The notes below the pieces were generated by a model. It did not search any database. It was not told the DNA's origin and saw only the letters and a list, made by a program, of their open reading frames with translations. The position numbers were made by a program, and so were the translations under genes. Below, one piece after another: positions 7,656-15,518 of a DNA stretch of 40,610 nucleotides. This stretch comes from an uncultured Geobacter sp. (GTDB lineage: Bacteria; Desulfobacterota; Desulfuromonadia; Geobacterales; DSM-12255). Position 1 is the first letter of the stretch, and every line of letters begins with the position of its first letter. The DNA lies in assembly GCA_937871715.1 (NCBI GenBank), contig CALMOE010000298.1, positions 1 through 40,610 of the forward strand, in the 5' to 3' direction.

Positions 7656-10102
7656 GCCTCCGCGCCCTTGGGAACGGCCAGCTTCCCACCCGCACGCTTC
7701 TTCCTTGACTCACTGGGAGCGAGTGGCTGGGGCTTTGGCTGGAACCCTTCCATGGCGATCTTCAGCACCTCGTCCGCCTCATCAACCTGGACAATCTGCA
7801 CCTTCTTGAGAATCGCCTTGGGGATCTCCACCAGATCCTTCGCGTTCTGTGAGGGGATGATTACCGTCTTGATCCCTGCCCTGATAGCTGCCAGTATCTT
7901 CTCCTTCAGGCCGCCGATGGGGAGGACCTTGCCCCGCAGGGTGATCTCGCCGGTCATGGCCACGTCCTTGCGCACCGGTGTCCTGGTAAGGGCGGAGACC
8001 AGGGCCGTGGCCATGGTAATCCCCGCGGAGGGGCCGTCCTTGGGGATGGCACCCGCAGGCACATGGACATGGATCTCCACGTTCTGGAAGAGGTCATCGG
8101 CGAGCTGCCACTCCTTCCCCTTGGAGCGGATCCAGGAGAGGGCGGCCTGAACCGACTCCTTCATCACTTCACCCAGGTGCCCAGTGAGGGTGAGCCCCCC
8201 CTTGCCGCTCATGATGGTCGCCTCCACATGGAGGGTCTCGCCACCGACCGGGGTCCAGGCCAGACCGGTTACCAGGCCGATCTCGTTTCTCTCCAGCTCC
8301 GGCTCGCGGATGAACTTCGGCGGCCCGAGATACTTGGCGATGTTGGCGGCATTGATCATGAAGCGCCGCTTCTCACCTTCGGCAACCTGGCGGGCGATCT
8401 TGCGGCAGACGCTGCCTATCTCCCGCTCCAGGTTACGCAGGCCGGCCTCCCTGGTGTAGCTGGCAATGATCGCCTTGACGGCCTCGTCGGTGAAGATAAT
8501 CTGCCTGGAGGTTATGCCGTTCTCCCTGGTCTGGCGCGGCACAAGATAACGCTTGGCGATCTCCAGCTTCTCTTCCTCGGTATACCCGGAGAGGCTGATG
8601 ACCTCCATCCTGTCGAGCAGCGGCCCTGGGATGGTGTCCAACTGGTTGGCTGTGGCGATGAACATCACGTTGGAGAGGTTGAATGGGAGGTTGATGTAGT
8701 GATCGGAGAACATGTGGTTCTGCTCCGGGTCAAGCACCTCCAGCAAGGCCGAGGAGGGGTCGCCGCGGAAATCCGAGCCCAGCTTGTCCAACTCGTCCAG
8801 CATGAAGACCGGATTGTTTGTTCCGGCCTGTTTCAGACCCTGGATGATCCTCCCCGGCAGCGCCCCCACATAGGTGCGGCGGTGGCCGCGGATCTCAGCC
8901 TCGTCACGCATACCTCCAAGGGACATGCGGACGAACTTGCGCCCCATGGCCCTGGCGATGGACTTGCCCAGGGATGTCTTGCCGACCCCCGGGGGGCCGA
9001 CGAAGCAGAGGATCGGCCCCTTCATCTTCTTGCGCAGCTTGCGCACCGCGAGAAACTCCAGGATCCTCTCCTTGACCTTCTCAAGGCAGTAGTGGTCCTC
9101 GTCCAGGACCCCCTTGGCCTTCTTTATATCCAGGGAGTCCCTTGTCGACTTGCTCCAGGGAATCTCCACCATCCAGTCGAGGAAGGTGCGCAGCATCCCC
9201 GACTCGGCCGCATCGGGGTGCATCTGCTCCAGGCGGCCCAGCTGTTTCAGGGCTTCCTTCTCGATGTTCTTCGGCATGCGCGCATGCTCGATCGCCTTCC
9301 TGATCTCGGCTATCTCCTCGGAGCGGGCATCGGTCTCCCCCAGCTCCTGCTGGATGGCTCGAAGCTGCTCCCGCAGGTAATACTCCCGCTGGCTCTTCCC
9401 CATCTCCTCCTTGGCAGCGGTCTGGATACGTGCCTGCATGCTGAGGAGCTCATGCTCCTTGGCAAGCAGATCGTTGACCCTCTTCAGCCGCTCCAGAGGA
9501 TTGAAAATCTCCAGCAGGGCCTGGGCCTCGTCAACCTTGAGACCGATGTTGCTTGAGATCAGGTCTGCCAGGCTCCCCACGTCCTGCATGTTCTCCACTA
9601 TTACCACCACCTCCGGCGAAACCGCCTTGCCGAGAGAGATGATCTTCCCCAACTGGTCCTTTGCCGCCCGCACCAGCGCCTCGGTCTCCAGGGACTCCTC
9701 CGGAACGGGCTGCTCTACAATCCGCTCGATTCTCACCTCATGGCACGGCTGGCTGCTCTCGTAGGAGAGGATACGAGCCTTGGCAAGCCCCTGAACCAGG
9801 ATCTTCACCCTGCCGTCGGGAAGCTTCAGCATCCGCATGATCATGGCTACCGTGCCGACGGTGTATATGGCATCCGGGGTCGGATCCTCGTCGCTCACCT
9901 CCTTCTGGGTGGCGAGAAAGATCAGCCTGTCGCCTGCGAGCGCCTTGTCCACCGCATTAATGGAGATCTCCCGGCCGACGAACAGGGGGAGAATCATGTA
10001 AGGGTAGACGACGACGTCCCTTACCGGCAACAGGGGCAAAAGGTCGGGTATCTTAAGCTCTTCCGTCTCCTGTACCGACTCCATCTCAATATCCATTTGC
10101 AA
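7652..10102 (-). CDS. lon: ATP-dependent Lon protease
   Basis: An 816-residue LonA-type protease that degrades misfolded and some regulatory proteins. The N-terminal substrate domain (about 20-215) starts [21 protein letters not shown] coiled coil leads into the AAA+ module with Walker [14 protein letters not shown] (near 370) and Walker [11 protein letters not shown]. The C-terminal Ser-Lys protease has [15 protein letters not shown] (Ser near 690) and [14 protein letters not shown] (Lys near 733). A basic Lys/Pro-rich tail of about 35 residues follows. The ATG at 10102 has an AAAGGAG site. An hsp20-family gene lies 66 bp upstream on the same strand, so the two may share a heat-shock response; thiL overlaps the 3' end. 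Confidence 0.97.
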   Translation of the reverse strand: MQMDIEMESVQETEELKIPDLLPLLPVRDVVVYPYMILPLFVGREISINAVDKALAGDRLIFLATQKEVSDEDPTPDAIYTVGTVAMIMRMLKLPDGRVKILVQGLAKARILSYESSQPCHEVRIERIVEQPVPEESLETEALVRAAKDQLGKIISLGKAVSPEVVVIVENMQDVGSLADLISSNIGLKVDEAQALLEIFNPLERLKRVNDLLAKEHELLSMQARIQTAAKEEMGKSQREYYLREQLRAIQQELGETDARSEEIAEIRKAIEHARMPKNIEKEALKQLGRLEQMHPDAAESGMLRTFLDWMVEIPWSKSTRDSLDIKKAKGVLDEDHYCLEKVKERILEFLAVRKLRKKMKGPILCFVGPPGVGKTSLGKSIARAMGRKFVRMSLGGMRDEAEIRGHRRTYVGALPGRIIQGLKQAGTNNPVFMLDELDKLGSDFRGDPSSALLEVLDPEQNHMFSDHYINLPFNLSNVMFIATANQLDTIPGPLLDRMEVISLSGYTEEEKLEIAKRYLVPRQTRENGITSRQIIFTDEAVKAIIASYTREAGLRNLEREIGSVCRKIARQVAEGEKRRFMINAANIAKYLGPPKFIREPELERNEIGLVTGLAWTPVGGETLHVEATIMSGKGGLTLTGHLGEVMKESVQAALSWIRSKGKEWQLADDLFQNVEIHVHVPAGAIPKDGPSAGITMATALVSALTRTPVRKDVAMTGEITLRGKVLPIGGLKEKILAAIRAGIKTVIIPSQNAKDLVEIPKAILKKVQIVQVDEADEVLKIAMEGFQPKPQPLAPSESRKKRAGGKLAVPKGAEA

Positions 10103-10168
10103 CTCCTTTAGATAGCTCTCTTCTCAATGCTGCTTGCCGCTGCCGGGCAGTGCCGAAGCCGAAAAGTC

Positions 10169-10576
10169 TCAGCCAACAACCAAAGGGACGGTTATGCTCA
10201 GAACCCCCCTGGAGAATCTGGCCCTTGCGGCTGCGGCATCGAACCGGGAAGGGATCTCCACCGACCTGCTGAACCGGCCGTAATTCCTCTCCAGACAGAT
10301 GAAGCTCATGGCCGCCTCCATCTTCTCCAACCGCTTCAGACCATCCACCCGGATCACAGCGCCAACCTGGCTGACGACGAAATCCTTTTCCGAGAGCCCC
10401 GGGAGATCCAGCTCAACCACGAAGAGCCCTTCCGTTTCGTAAACATCCATCTGGGGGGAAAACTCGTGATGGCCGCCACCCTGCTCCTTCATGCGGAAGA
10501 TGAAATTGAGCATCTCGTCCATATGTTGGCGAAAGATGGATATCCAGGCAGCGGCATCATTTGGTTGGAGCGCCAT
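10169..10576 (-). CDS. Small heat-shock protein, Hsp20/alpha-crystallin family
   Basis: A 135-residue protein with an alpha-crystallin domain from about residue 42: PQMDVYETEGLFVVELDLPG, LSEKDFVVSQVGAVIRVDG, and the end segment ARFSRGVLSITVPL, which holds the A-x-x-x-n-GvL motif. Such proteins hold unfolding proteins in an ATP-independent way. The N-terminal 40 residues are short, and the usual C-terminal I-x-I anchoring tail is missing because the protein ends LVVG, so it may form smaller oligomers. The ATG at 10576 has a GGAGG site. A good promoter lies upstream, and lon follows on the same strand. Confidence 0.93.
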   Translation of the reverse strand: MALQPNDAAAWISIFRQHMDEMLNFIFRMKEQGGGHHEFSPQMDVYETEGLFVVELDLPGLSEKDFVVSQVGAVIRVDGLKRLEKMEAAMSFICLERNYGRFSRSVEIPSRFDAAAARARFSRGVLSITVPLVVG

Positions 10577-10616
10577 TCACGGTCCTCCGGAATGCGATTG
10601 TCCGGCACAGATTGTT

Positions 10617-10645
10617 GATTTAACCATCTTTGCCCCGAAAGTCAA
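10617..10645 (-). promoter_or_regulatory. Promoter for hsp20 (and possibly lon)
   Basis: On the minus strand TTGACT (10640-10645) and TAAATC (10617-10622) are separated by 17 bases, with the hsp20 start about 40 bases downstream. I see no CIRCE inverted repeat between the promoter and the gene. Confidence 0.55.
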
Positions 10646-10685
10646 GCCATTACACCTCGTTACGCGGGGATGGCAGCGTAATTCA

Positions 10686-10714
10686 TTGAATGTTTCAGGC
10701 AAACAGTGTATGAT
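10686..10714 (+). promoter_or_regulatory. Promoter for the TPR-protein gene
   Basis: TTGAAT (10686-10691) and TATGAT (10709-10714) are spaced by 17 bases. The predicted transcript start near 10721 leaves a leader of about 70 bases before the ATG at 10794. It is divergent from the hsp20 promoter. Confidence 0.6.
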
Positions 10715-10793
10715 TTCGCACTTCAAACAGCTGGAATGGGGATCACATGCCGAAAAAACCCGAAAAAAGTCCGCTCAACACAGAGGAAACCCT

Positions 10794-12686
10794 ATGAAAA
10801 GACTCATACCACTGCTGATATTGGCTGCCCTCACCTCCGGATTCACCTGGGGTAAGAGCAGCAGCGACAAATGCGAGGAGGCCAAGCAGCTTGCCTTCGG
10901 AGTCACATCCACTACCAACAGGGAGAGCAGGATCGAAGCTGAAGCCTCAATAATGCGCCTCTGCGAGGAGGGGGCCGCCGGATTATTCACAAAGGGGAGT
11001 GCCTATGAGTATGCCGGCAACCCGGACCGCGCACTGGCCACCTACAAGGAGGTACTGCGCCTGGACCCGGAGTTCGCCCCGGCCAGCGGCAGGGTCGGCC
11101 TGATCCTCCTGGAAAAGGGGCGTGACGACGAGGCCGCCATCGAGCTTACCAAAGCCGTACTCAGCCACAACGACCCCCAATACCACAAGGGTTTGGCAAA
11201 AATATTCACCAACCGCAAGCTCTACTCCCTGGCAATCTACCACTACCAGCAGGCCATCAAGAGCTATCCAGAAGATGCGCAGCTCATGGCCGGCATGGCC
11301 ATGGTCCATCGCGAATCAGGGCAGCTGGACAAGGCCGAGGAGCTCTACCGCCGCGCCCTGGTCCTCAATCCCGGCAACCGCCAGAGCCTGCTGGAGCTGG
11401 CTTCCACATACACAGCCTCGGGACAGTATGACCGGGCACTGGAGCAGCTGAAAAAGGCCGAGGCGTCGTCACCACTGGACAAGGAGATTCATCGCCTCAT
11501 GGCGGAGGCCTACCAGAAGAAGGGGGACCAGAAGAGCGCCGATTCGGAGCTGATCCTCGCCGGGCTCCAGCCTGCAGCCAGCATGGAAACCCGCACGGAA
11601 AAGGATGGTGACAAGCACCTTGCCGCCAGGGATTATGACAAGGCCATAGCTGCCTATCAGGCCGAGATCGCCGCCAAGGAGGAGAGCAGCGACCTGCGGC
11701 AGAAGCTGGGCACGGCACTTATGGCCGCAGGACGCGACGACGAAGCAATCGCCGCCTTCAGGGAAGCCCTGCGCCTCAAAGGGGATAACCAGGAGCTCCA
11801 CGGCAAACTCGGCATGCTCTACGAGAAGAAGGGGCTGCGCGACGAAGCGGTGGTGGAGTATCGCCAGGCCCTGAAATTCGGGGAGAGCGCCGAGCTGCGC
11901 AATCGCCTCGGGGACATCTACAGCCAGCGTGGGAGCACCGGCCAGGCTATCGAGCAGTACCGCCTCATTCTCAAGAGCAACCCCAACGACCAGACGCTGC
12001 AGATGAAACTGGGGAGGGCTCTCGAGTCAGTCGGCAACAACAAGGAAGCCATTGCCGCCTTCAAGGAGGCGGTTCGCATAAATCCAGGGGAGATAGAACC
12101 CCACAGGGAGCTGGCCCAGCTCTATAAAAAAGGGAATATGCAGGACGAGGCGGAAAAGGAGTACCGCGAACTGCTCCGCCTGAAGAAGGATGACATGGAG
12201 GTGAGAAACGCCCTCATCGCCATCTACGTGAAGAAGAAGAGTTACGACGAACTCACCGCACTCCTCAAGGAGAGCGTGGAGATGTCCCCACAGGACACTA
12301 ACCTCCACTACAAGCTAGGGCTTGTGTACGAGTTCCGCAAGGAGTACGAGGCCGCCACAGGGAGCTATCAGGAAGCCATCAAGTTTAAGGAAGACAACGC
12401 CAAGGCCCTGAATGCCATGGGGCGGGTGAAGATGAAGACCGGCAACATCAAGGAGGCCAAGGAGTTCCTGGAAAAGGCCAAGGCCGCCGACCCCAACCTG
12501 GAGGAGACTTCACTGCTGCTGAGCAACATCCGTGACGAACTCGCCCCGGACCCGAGCAAGTACACGAAGGGGAAGAAGGGGAAGAAGGGGAAAAAAGGTA
12601 AAAAGGGGAAGAAGTCTGCTGCCAAGAAAAGCGGCAAGAAGAAATCCTCGGCAAAGAGTGCCAAGAAGGGGAGCAAGAAGGAGTAG
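10794..12686 (+). CDS. Exported TPR-repeat protein with Lys/Gly-rich C-terminal tail
   Basis: A 630-residue protein from the ATG at 10794, which follows an AGAGGAAA site; upstream codons of the long frame overlap the hsp20 promoter region and look non-coding. MKRLIPLLILAALTSGFTWG resembles a signal peptide, so it is probably periplasmic. About a dozen tetratricopeptide repeats fill residues 60-585, for example AGNPDRALATYKEVLRLDP and VGNNKEAIAAFKEAVRINP. These form a superhelix for protein binding. The last 40 residues are a very basic low-complexity tail built of KGK units followed by KKSGKKKSSAK. The tail is encoded by near-identical 9-base units and could bind anionic polymers or membranes. 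No specific function is recognised. The gene is monocistronic with its own promoter and terminator. Confidence 0.88.
   Translation: MKRLIPLLILAALTSGFTWGKSSSDKCEEAKQLAFGVTSTTNRESRIEAEASIMRLCEEGAAGLFTKGSAYEYAGNPDRALATYKEVLRLDPEFAPASGRVGLILLEKGRDDEAAIELTKAVLSHNDPQYHKGLAKIFTNRKLYSLAIYHYQQAIKSYPEDAQLMAGMAMVHRESGQLDKAEELYRRALVLNPGNRQSLLELASTYTASGQYDRALEQLKKAEASSPLDKEIHRLMAEAYQKKGDQKSADSELILAGLQPAASMETRTEKDGDKHLAARDYDKAIAAYQAEIAAKEESSDLRQKLGTALMAAGRDDEAIAAFREALRLKGDNQELHGKLGMLYEKKGLRDEAVVEYRQALKFGESAELRNRLGDIYSQRGSTGQAIEQYRLILKSNPNDQTLQMKLGRALESVGNNKEAIAAFKEAVRINPGEIEPHRELAQLYKKGNMQDEAEKEYRELLRLKKDDMEVRNALIAIYVKKKSYDELTALLKESVEMSPQDTNLHYKLGLVYEFRKEYEAATGSYQEAIKFKEDNAKALNAMGRVKMKTGNIKEAKEFLEKAKAADPNLEETSLLLSNIRDELAPDPSKYTKGKKGKKGKKGKKGKKSAAKKSGKKKSSAKSAKKGSKKE
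12567..12614 (+). repeat. Tandem 9-bp coding repeat for the KGK tail
   Basis: Near-identical 9-base units of the form aaggggaag run in frame and encode repeated Lys-Gly-Lys. Such a tract can change length by slippage in whole 3-residue steps without breaking the frame. Confidence 0.75.
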
Positions 12687-12710
12687 CCGCTCCCGGCCCA
12701 TGAAAAGAGA

Positions 12711-12744
12711 GAAAGCCCTGCCGTGTATCCACGGCAGGGCTTTC
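12711..12744. terminator. Bidirectional terminator between the TPR gene and mqnD
   Basis: A perfect 15-bp stem, gaaagccctgccgtg (12711-12725) against cacggcagggctttc (12730-12744), with a 4-base loop. It lies 25 bases after the TPR-gene stop and 47 bases after the mqnD stop, so it can serve both converging transcripts. Confidence 0.85.
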
Positions 12745-12790
12745 CTGTTTTGGCGGAGTGAACAAGGGTCCGCCGCTGAATCCTTCCCCT

Positions 12791-13636
12791 TTACGGCACG
12801 AAGGGATCGAGACAGCAGGAGGGTATAATCCCCCCCGCTTCCGCCCGCCGCAGCAGGACCCGAATCGCCTCCCTGCCGTCATTCCCCAGATCACGGGAGA
12901 ATTCGTTCACATAGAGGCCGATGTGGGCGGCGCAGACCTCATCGCTCATCTCCTGGGCATGGCTGCGGATGTAGTCGATTGCAGCGGCAGGATTCTCCCT
13001 GGCATGGTCGATGCTGGCGCGGATGGCGTCGCCGATCGCCCTGGCCGTATCCATCCCGAGGGAGCGTCTGGCAACGATGCCGCCAAGGGGGATCGGTTGT
13101 CCCGAATCCCTTTCCCACCACTCCCCCAGATCAACAACCCTCTTCAAGCCGTACTCCCCGAAGGTAAAGCGCGACTCGTGGATTATGACCCCGGCGGCCA
13201 CCTCTCCCCGGACAACGGCCGGCATTATCTCGTTGAACGGCATGTAGGCCAGGTTGTCCAGCCCCGGGTCGAAGAGGCGCAGGAGAAGGGCTGCGGTTGT
13301 GTAGCGCCCCGGCACGGCGATCGGTCTACCTTTCAGCCTCGCAGCGCCCCCCCCGTCGCGGCTCACCAATAGCGGCCCGCAGCCTCGACCGAGGGCGGCT
13401 CCGGAGGAGAGCATGACGTAATCATCCCTGATATGTCCATAGAGATGGCAGGAGACCTTGGAGACATCCAGCTCCCCTGCCAGGGCCAGCCGGTTAAGGG
13501 TCTCCACATCCTCCAGCCTCTCCCTGAAGGAGATACCGGGGATGGCCGCGGTACCGCACACCAGGGCATGAAAGATGTAGGTGTCATTGGGGCATGGGGA
13601 GAAACCGAGGGAAAGCTCCCTCTGTTTTGACGTCAT
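12791..13636 (-). CDS. mqnD: 1,4-dihydroxy-6-naphthoate synthase (futalosine menaquinone pathway)
   Basis: A 281-residue MqnD. The start LSLGFSPCPNDTYIFHALV holds the family SPCPNDT motif (residues 13-19), and the rest has a periplasmic-binding-protein-like fold with DVSKVSCHLYGHI, LGRGCGPLL and AGVIIHESRFTFGEYGL. The enzyme turns cyclic dehypoxanthinyl futalosine into 1,4-dihydroxy-6-naphthoate, the naphthoquinone precursor of menaquinone. The ATG at 13636 overlaps the mqnB stop codon (ATGA), which implies coupled translation. The related MqnA has a similar fold, but the SPCPNDT signature favours MqnD. Its partners MqnA, MqnC and MqnE are not in the window. Confidence 0.93.
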   Translation of the reverse strand: MTSKQRELSLGFSPCPNDTYIFHALVCGTAAIPGISFRERLEDVETLNRLALAGELDVSKVSCHLYGHIRDDYVMLSSGAALGRGCGPLLVSRDGGGAARLKGRPIAVPGRYTTAALLLRLFDPGLDNLAYMPFNEIMPAVVRGEVAAGVIIHESRFTFGEYGLKRVVDLGEWWERDSGQPIPLGGIVARRSLGMDTARAIGDAIRASIDHARENPAAAIDYIRSHAQEMSDEVCAAHIGLYVNEFSRDLGNDGREAIRVLLRRAEAGGIIPSCCLDPFVP

Positions 13637-14379
13637 ATGACCCCCCTTTCAAGGCATCTGTAGATGAAGCGCTGCACCATCTCCACCGACAGGGGGATGT
13701 CCCACTTGGAGATGTCCCTGTCCTCGACCATGTTGCTGATCCCGCGCACCTCCAGCATTGGGGTATCGTAGAGCAGCGCCACGTGGGCAAGCGCTGCACC
13801 CTCCATGTTCTCGCAGATGCCCCCGAAGCGGGAGTAAAGCTCGTCCCCCCTGTTGCTGGTGCCGCTGCAGGTGGAGACGGTGATGAACTTCCCCCGCTTC
13901 ACCGGCAACCCGAGGGAGGCGGCAAACTGGAAGACCCTGGTGGCAGTCTGCATGGAGAGGGGGAATTCGTTGCTGTAGCGGTTCCCCTTGCGCTCCACCG
14001 AGGGGATGCCTATAAGCTCCAGTGAGTGCCAGCCGTCCAGGGTAAGGACCCCTTCGTCGCCGTAGACCTCGGCTATGGCCACCGCCAGCCCCCCGACCTG
14101 CAGACCGCTCCCCCGGTAAGCGCCGCCGCAGCCGATATTGACAACCAGCCTGGGGGAGAATCTCTCCAGGAGCAGGGTGGAGACGACCGCGGCATTTACC
14201 TTGCCTATGCCGCTGATTGCCAGATAGACCTGCCCGGATTCCGTGTCTGCCCGCCAGATTCTGCGCCCCCCGCCAGCATCAACCGGTTCGGCGCGCAGCT
14301 CCCGTACAAGCTGGACCAGCTCCCGCTCCACAGATGCGATTATGACCACCGGCCCGGCAGACCGGTCAAACCCTGCCAT
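13633..14379 (-). CDS. mqnB: Futalosine hydrolase
   Basis: A 248-residue nucleosidase from the ATG at 14379, chosen because it has a GGGAGGGG site just upstream and because the longer frame runs antisense through gspC. It belongs to the MTA/SAH nucleosidase-phosphorylase fold: PVVIIASVERELVQL near the start, VNIGCGGAYRGSGLQVG, ENMEGAALAHVALLY, and VRGISNMVEDRDISKWDI. MqnB removes hypoxanthine from futalosine, and its product feeds MqnC and then MqnD. The adjoining, overlapping mqnD settles the choice of futalosine over other nucleosides. A strong promoter lies 40 bases upstream, so mqnB-mqnD form a two-gene operon. Confidence 0.92.
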   Translation of the reverse strand: MAGFDRSAGPVVIIASVERELVQLVRELRAEPVDAGGGRRIWRADTESGQVYLAISGIGKVNAAVVSTLLLERFSPRLVVNIGCGGAYRGSGLQVGGLAVAIAEVYGDEGVLTLDGWHSLELIGIPSVERKGNRYSNEFPLSMQTATRVFQFAASLGLPVKRGKFITVSTCSGTSNRGDELYSRFGGICENMEGAALAHVALLYDTPMLEVRGISNMVEDRDISKWDIPLSVEMVQRFIYRCLERGVI

Positions 14380-14419
14380 CACCCCTCCCTGAACTGCACT
14401 TTTGCAAACAACGACAGCC

Positions 14420-14448
14420 ACTATAGCGCCATTTTCTCCACGAGACAA
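14420..14448 (-). promoter_or_regulatory. Promoter for mqnB-mqnD
   Basis: Minus-strand TTGTCT (14443-14448) and TATAGT (14420-14425) are 17 bases apart. The predicted start near 14413 gives a leader of about 35 bases before mqnB. Confidence 0.6.
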
Positions 14449-14496
14449 GCCGCCGCTGGCATACGGACGGATGATGCGCAACCGCTCTATTTCCGC

Positions 14497-14525
14497 TTGC
14501 ATGCATGTATAGTTTCCAATATAGT
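14497..14525 (+). promoter_or_regulatory. Promoter for the type II secretion operon
   Basis: TTGCAT (14497-14502) and TATAGT (14520-14525) are 17 bases apart, with a predicted start about 25 bases before the GTG of gspC. An inverted repeat (atatag at 14519-14524, ctatat at 14534-14539, centred on CAGCTG) overlaps the -10 box and start site and could be an operator; that role is inference. Confidence 0.6.
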
Positions 14526-14557
14526 CAGCTGCTATATATTTCCACAAAAGGCTCCAC

Positions 14558-15442
14558 GTGAACAGGTGTTTAGCTCCCATAAACGTCGCTCTTGCAGTGA
14601 TGATAGTCGCGCTCCTGGCCCTGATCGCCTCCGACATCACGACCCACCGCCTCGGCCAGCTGTTCAGGAAGCAGCCGGCGCGCCAGGAAGCCGCACCAGC
14701 CCAGGCAAGCCAGCCTGAGGATCTCTCCGCATATGCCCCCATACTGGAGAAGGGGCTCTTCGGCAGGGGAGCCCAGGGGAAGCTCACCCCCTTCGTATCC
14801 CAGGCGCCCCAGGGGAAGCCCCAGGCGGCATTCGCCCCGACCGACTACACCCTGCTGGGGACGGTCATCGGCTCAATGCGCGAGACCTATGCCCTGATCC
14901 AGAAGAACAGCTCCAAGGAGGAACGGGTCTTCCGCCTGGGGGACACGGTCTTTTCGGCCGGCACCCTTGCCTCTGTGGCCAAGGAGTCGGTGGAGATCCT
15001 CGCCGGGGGCTCCAAGGTGAGAATTACCACCCCCAACTCCGCCGGTGGCCAGAGCCAGGCAGGGGCTAGCGGAATCCAGGCACCACAGGTGATGGGACAG
15101 GTGGCCGCTGCCCAACCCGGAGGTGGGAACTTCGTCATCGACCAGAGGATGCTCAACGCCTCCCTGGACAACATCGGCCAGACCATGACCGACGCAAGGC
15201 TGCTGCCGAGCATGAAGGATGGGAAGGTCGAGGGTTTCCGCGTTTCAGAGGTAAAGCCCCAGGGGGTATTCGGCACTGTAGGCATCAGGAACGGCGATGT
15301 CCTCCTCAGGATCAACGATTTCCCCATCGACTCCCCGGAGAAGGCGGTCCAGTCCTTCGCCTCCCTCAAGGGGCAGAACAGGATAAAGCTTGACCTTGTC
15401 AGGGACGGGCAACCTGCCACTTTCAATTACGACATAAGATGA
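14558..15442 (+). CDS. gspC: Type II secretion system protein GspC
   Basis: A 294-residue inner-membrane clamp protein that links the inner-membrane platform to the secretin. One membrane helix (about residues 8-26, INVALAVMIVALLALIASDI) is followed by a Pro/Gln/Ala-rich linker. The homology region includes LEKGLFGRGAQGKL and DYTLLGTVIGSMRETYALI. A Gly/Gln-rich stretch precedes a C-terminal PDZ domain (about residues 220-290) with VFGTVGIRNGDVLLRINDFP. The start is GTG at 14558 with AAAAGG six bases upstream. It is the first gene of the gspC-N operon. PDZ-bearing GspC is the standard form in many T2SSs; the PDZ may help select substrates. Confidence 0.9.
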   Translation: MNRCLAPINVALAVMIVALLALIASDITTHRLGQLFRKQPARQEAAPAQASQPEDLSAYAPILEKGLFGRGAQGKLTPFVSQAPQGKPQAAFAPTDYTLLGTVIGSMRETYALIQKNSSKEERVFRLGDTVFSAGTLASVAKESVEILAGGSKVRITTPNSAGGQSQAGASGIQAPQVMGQVAAAQPGGGNFVIDQRMLNASLDNIGQTMTDARLLPSMKDGKVEGFRVSEVKPQGVFGTVGIRNGDVLLRINDFPIDSPEKAVQSFASLKGQNRIKLDLVRDGQPATFNYDIR

Positions 15443-15518
15443 ATTGCAGGGGCGAACTAAAGCGTTCGTCCCAACAGTGGAGCCGACAGATCTCCCACCA
15501 CTGCATCCGGAGGGACCA

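Noticed and set aside
8063-9556. 497-codon plus-strand frame opposite lon
   Set aside because: Lon is complete with its catalytic residues; the frame is an artefact of codon bias.
10491-10793. N-terminal extension of the TPR protein
   Set aside because: It covers the divergent hsp20 promoter region and has no signal peptide; the ATG at 10794 has both a ribosome-binding site and a signal peptide.
12567-12614. Possible CRISPR or satellite array
   Set aside because: Units are nine bases with no spacers and encode a KGK tail in frame, so this is a coding repeat.
14380-14787. N-terminal extension of futalosine hydrolase
   Set aside because: It runs antisense through gspC and has no ribosome-binding site; the ATG at 14379 has one and gives a normal family length.
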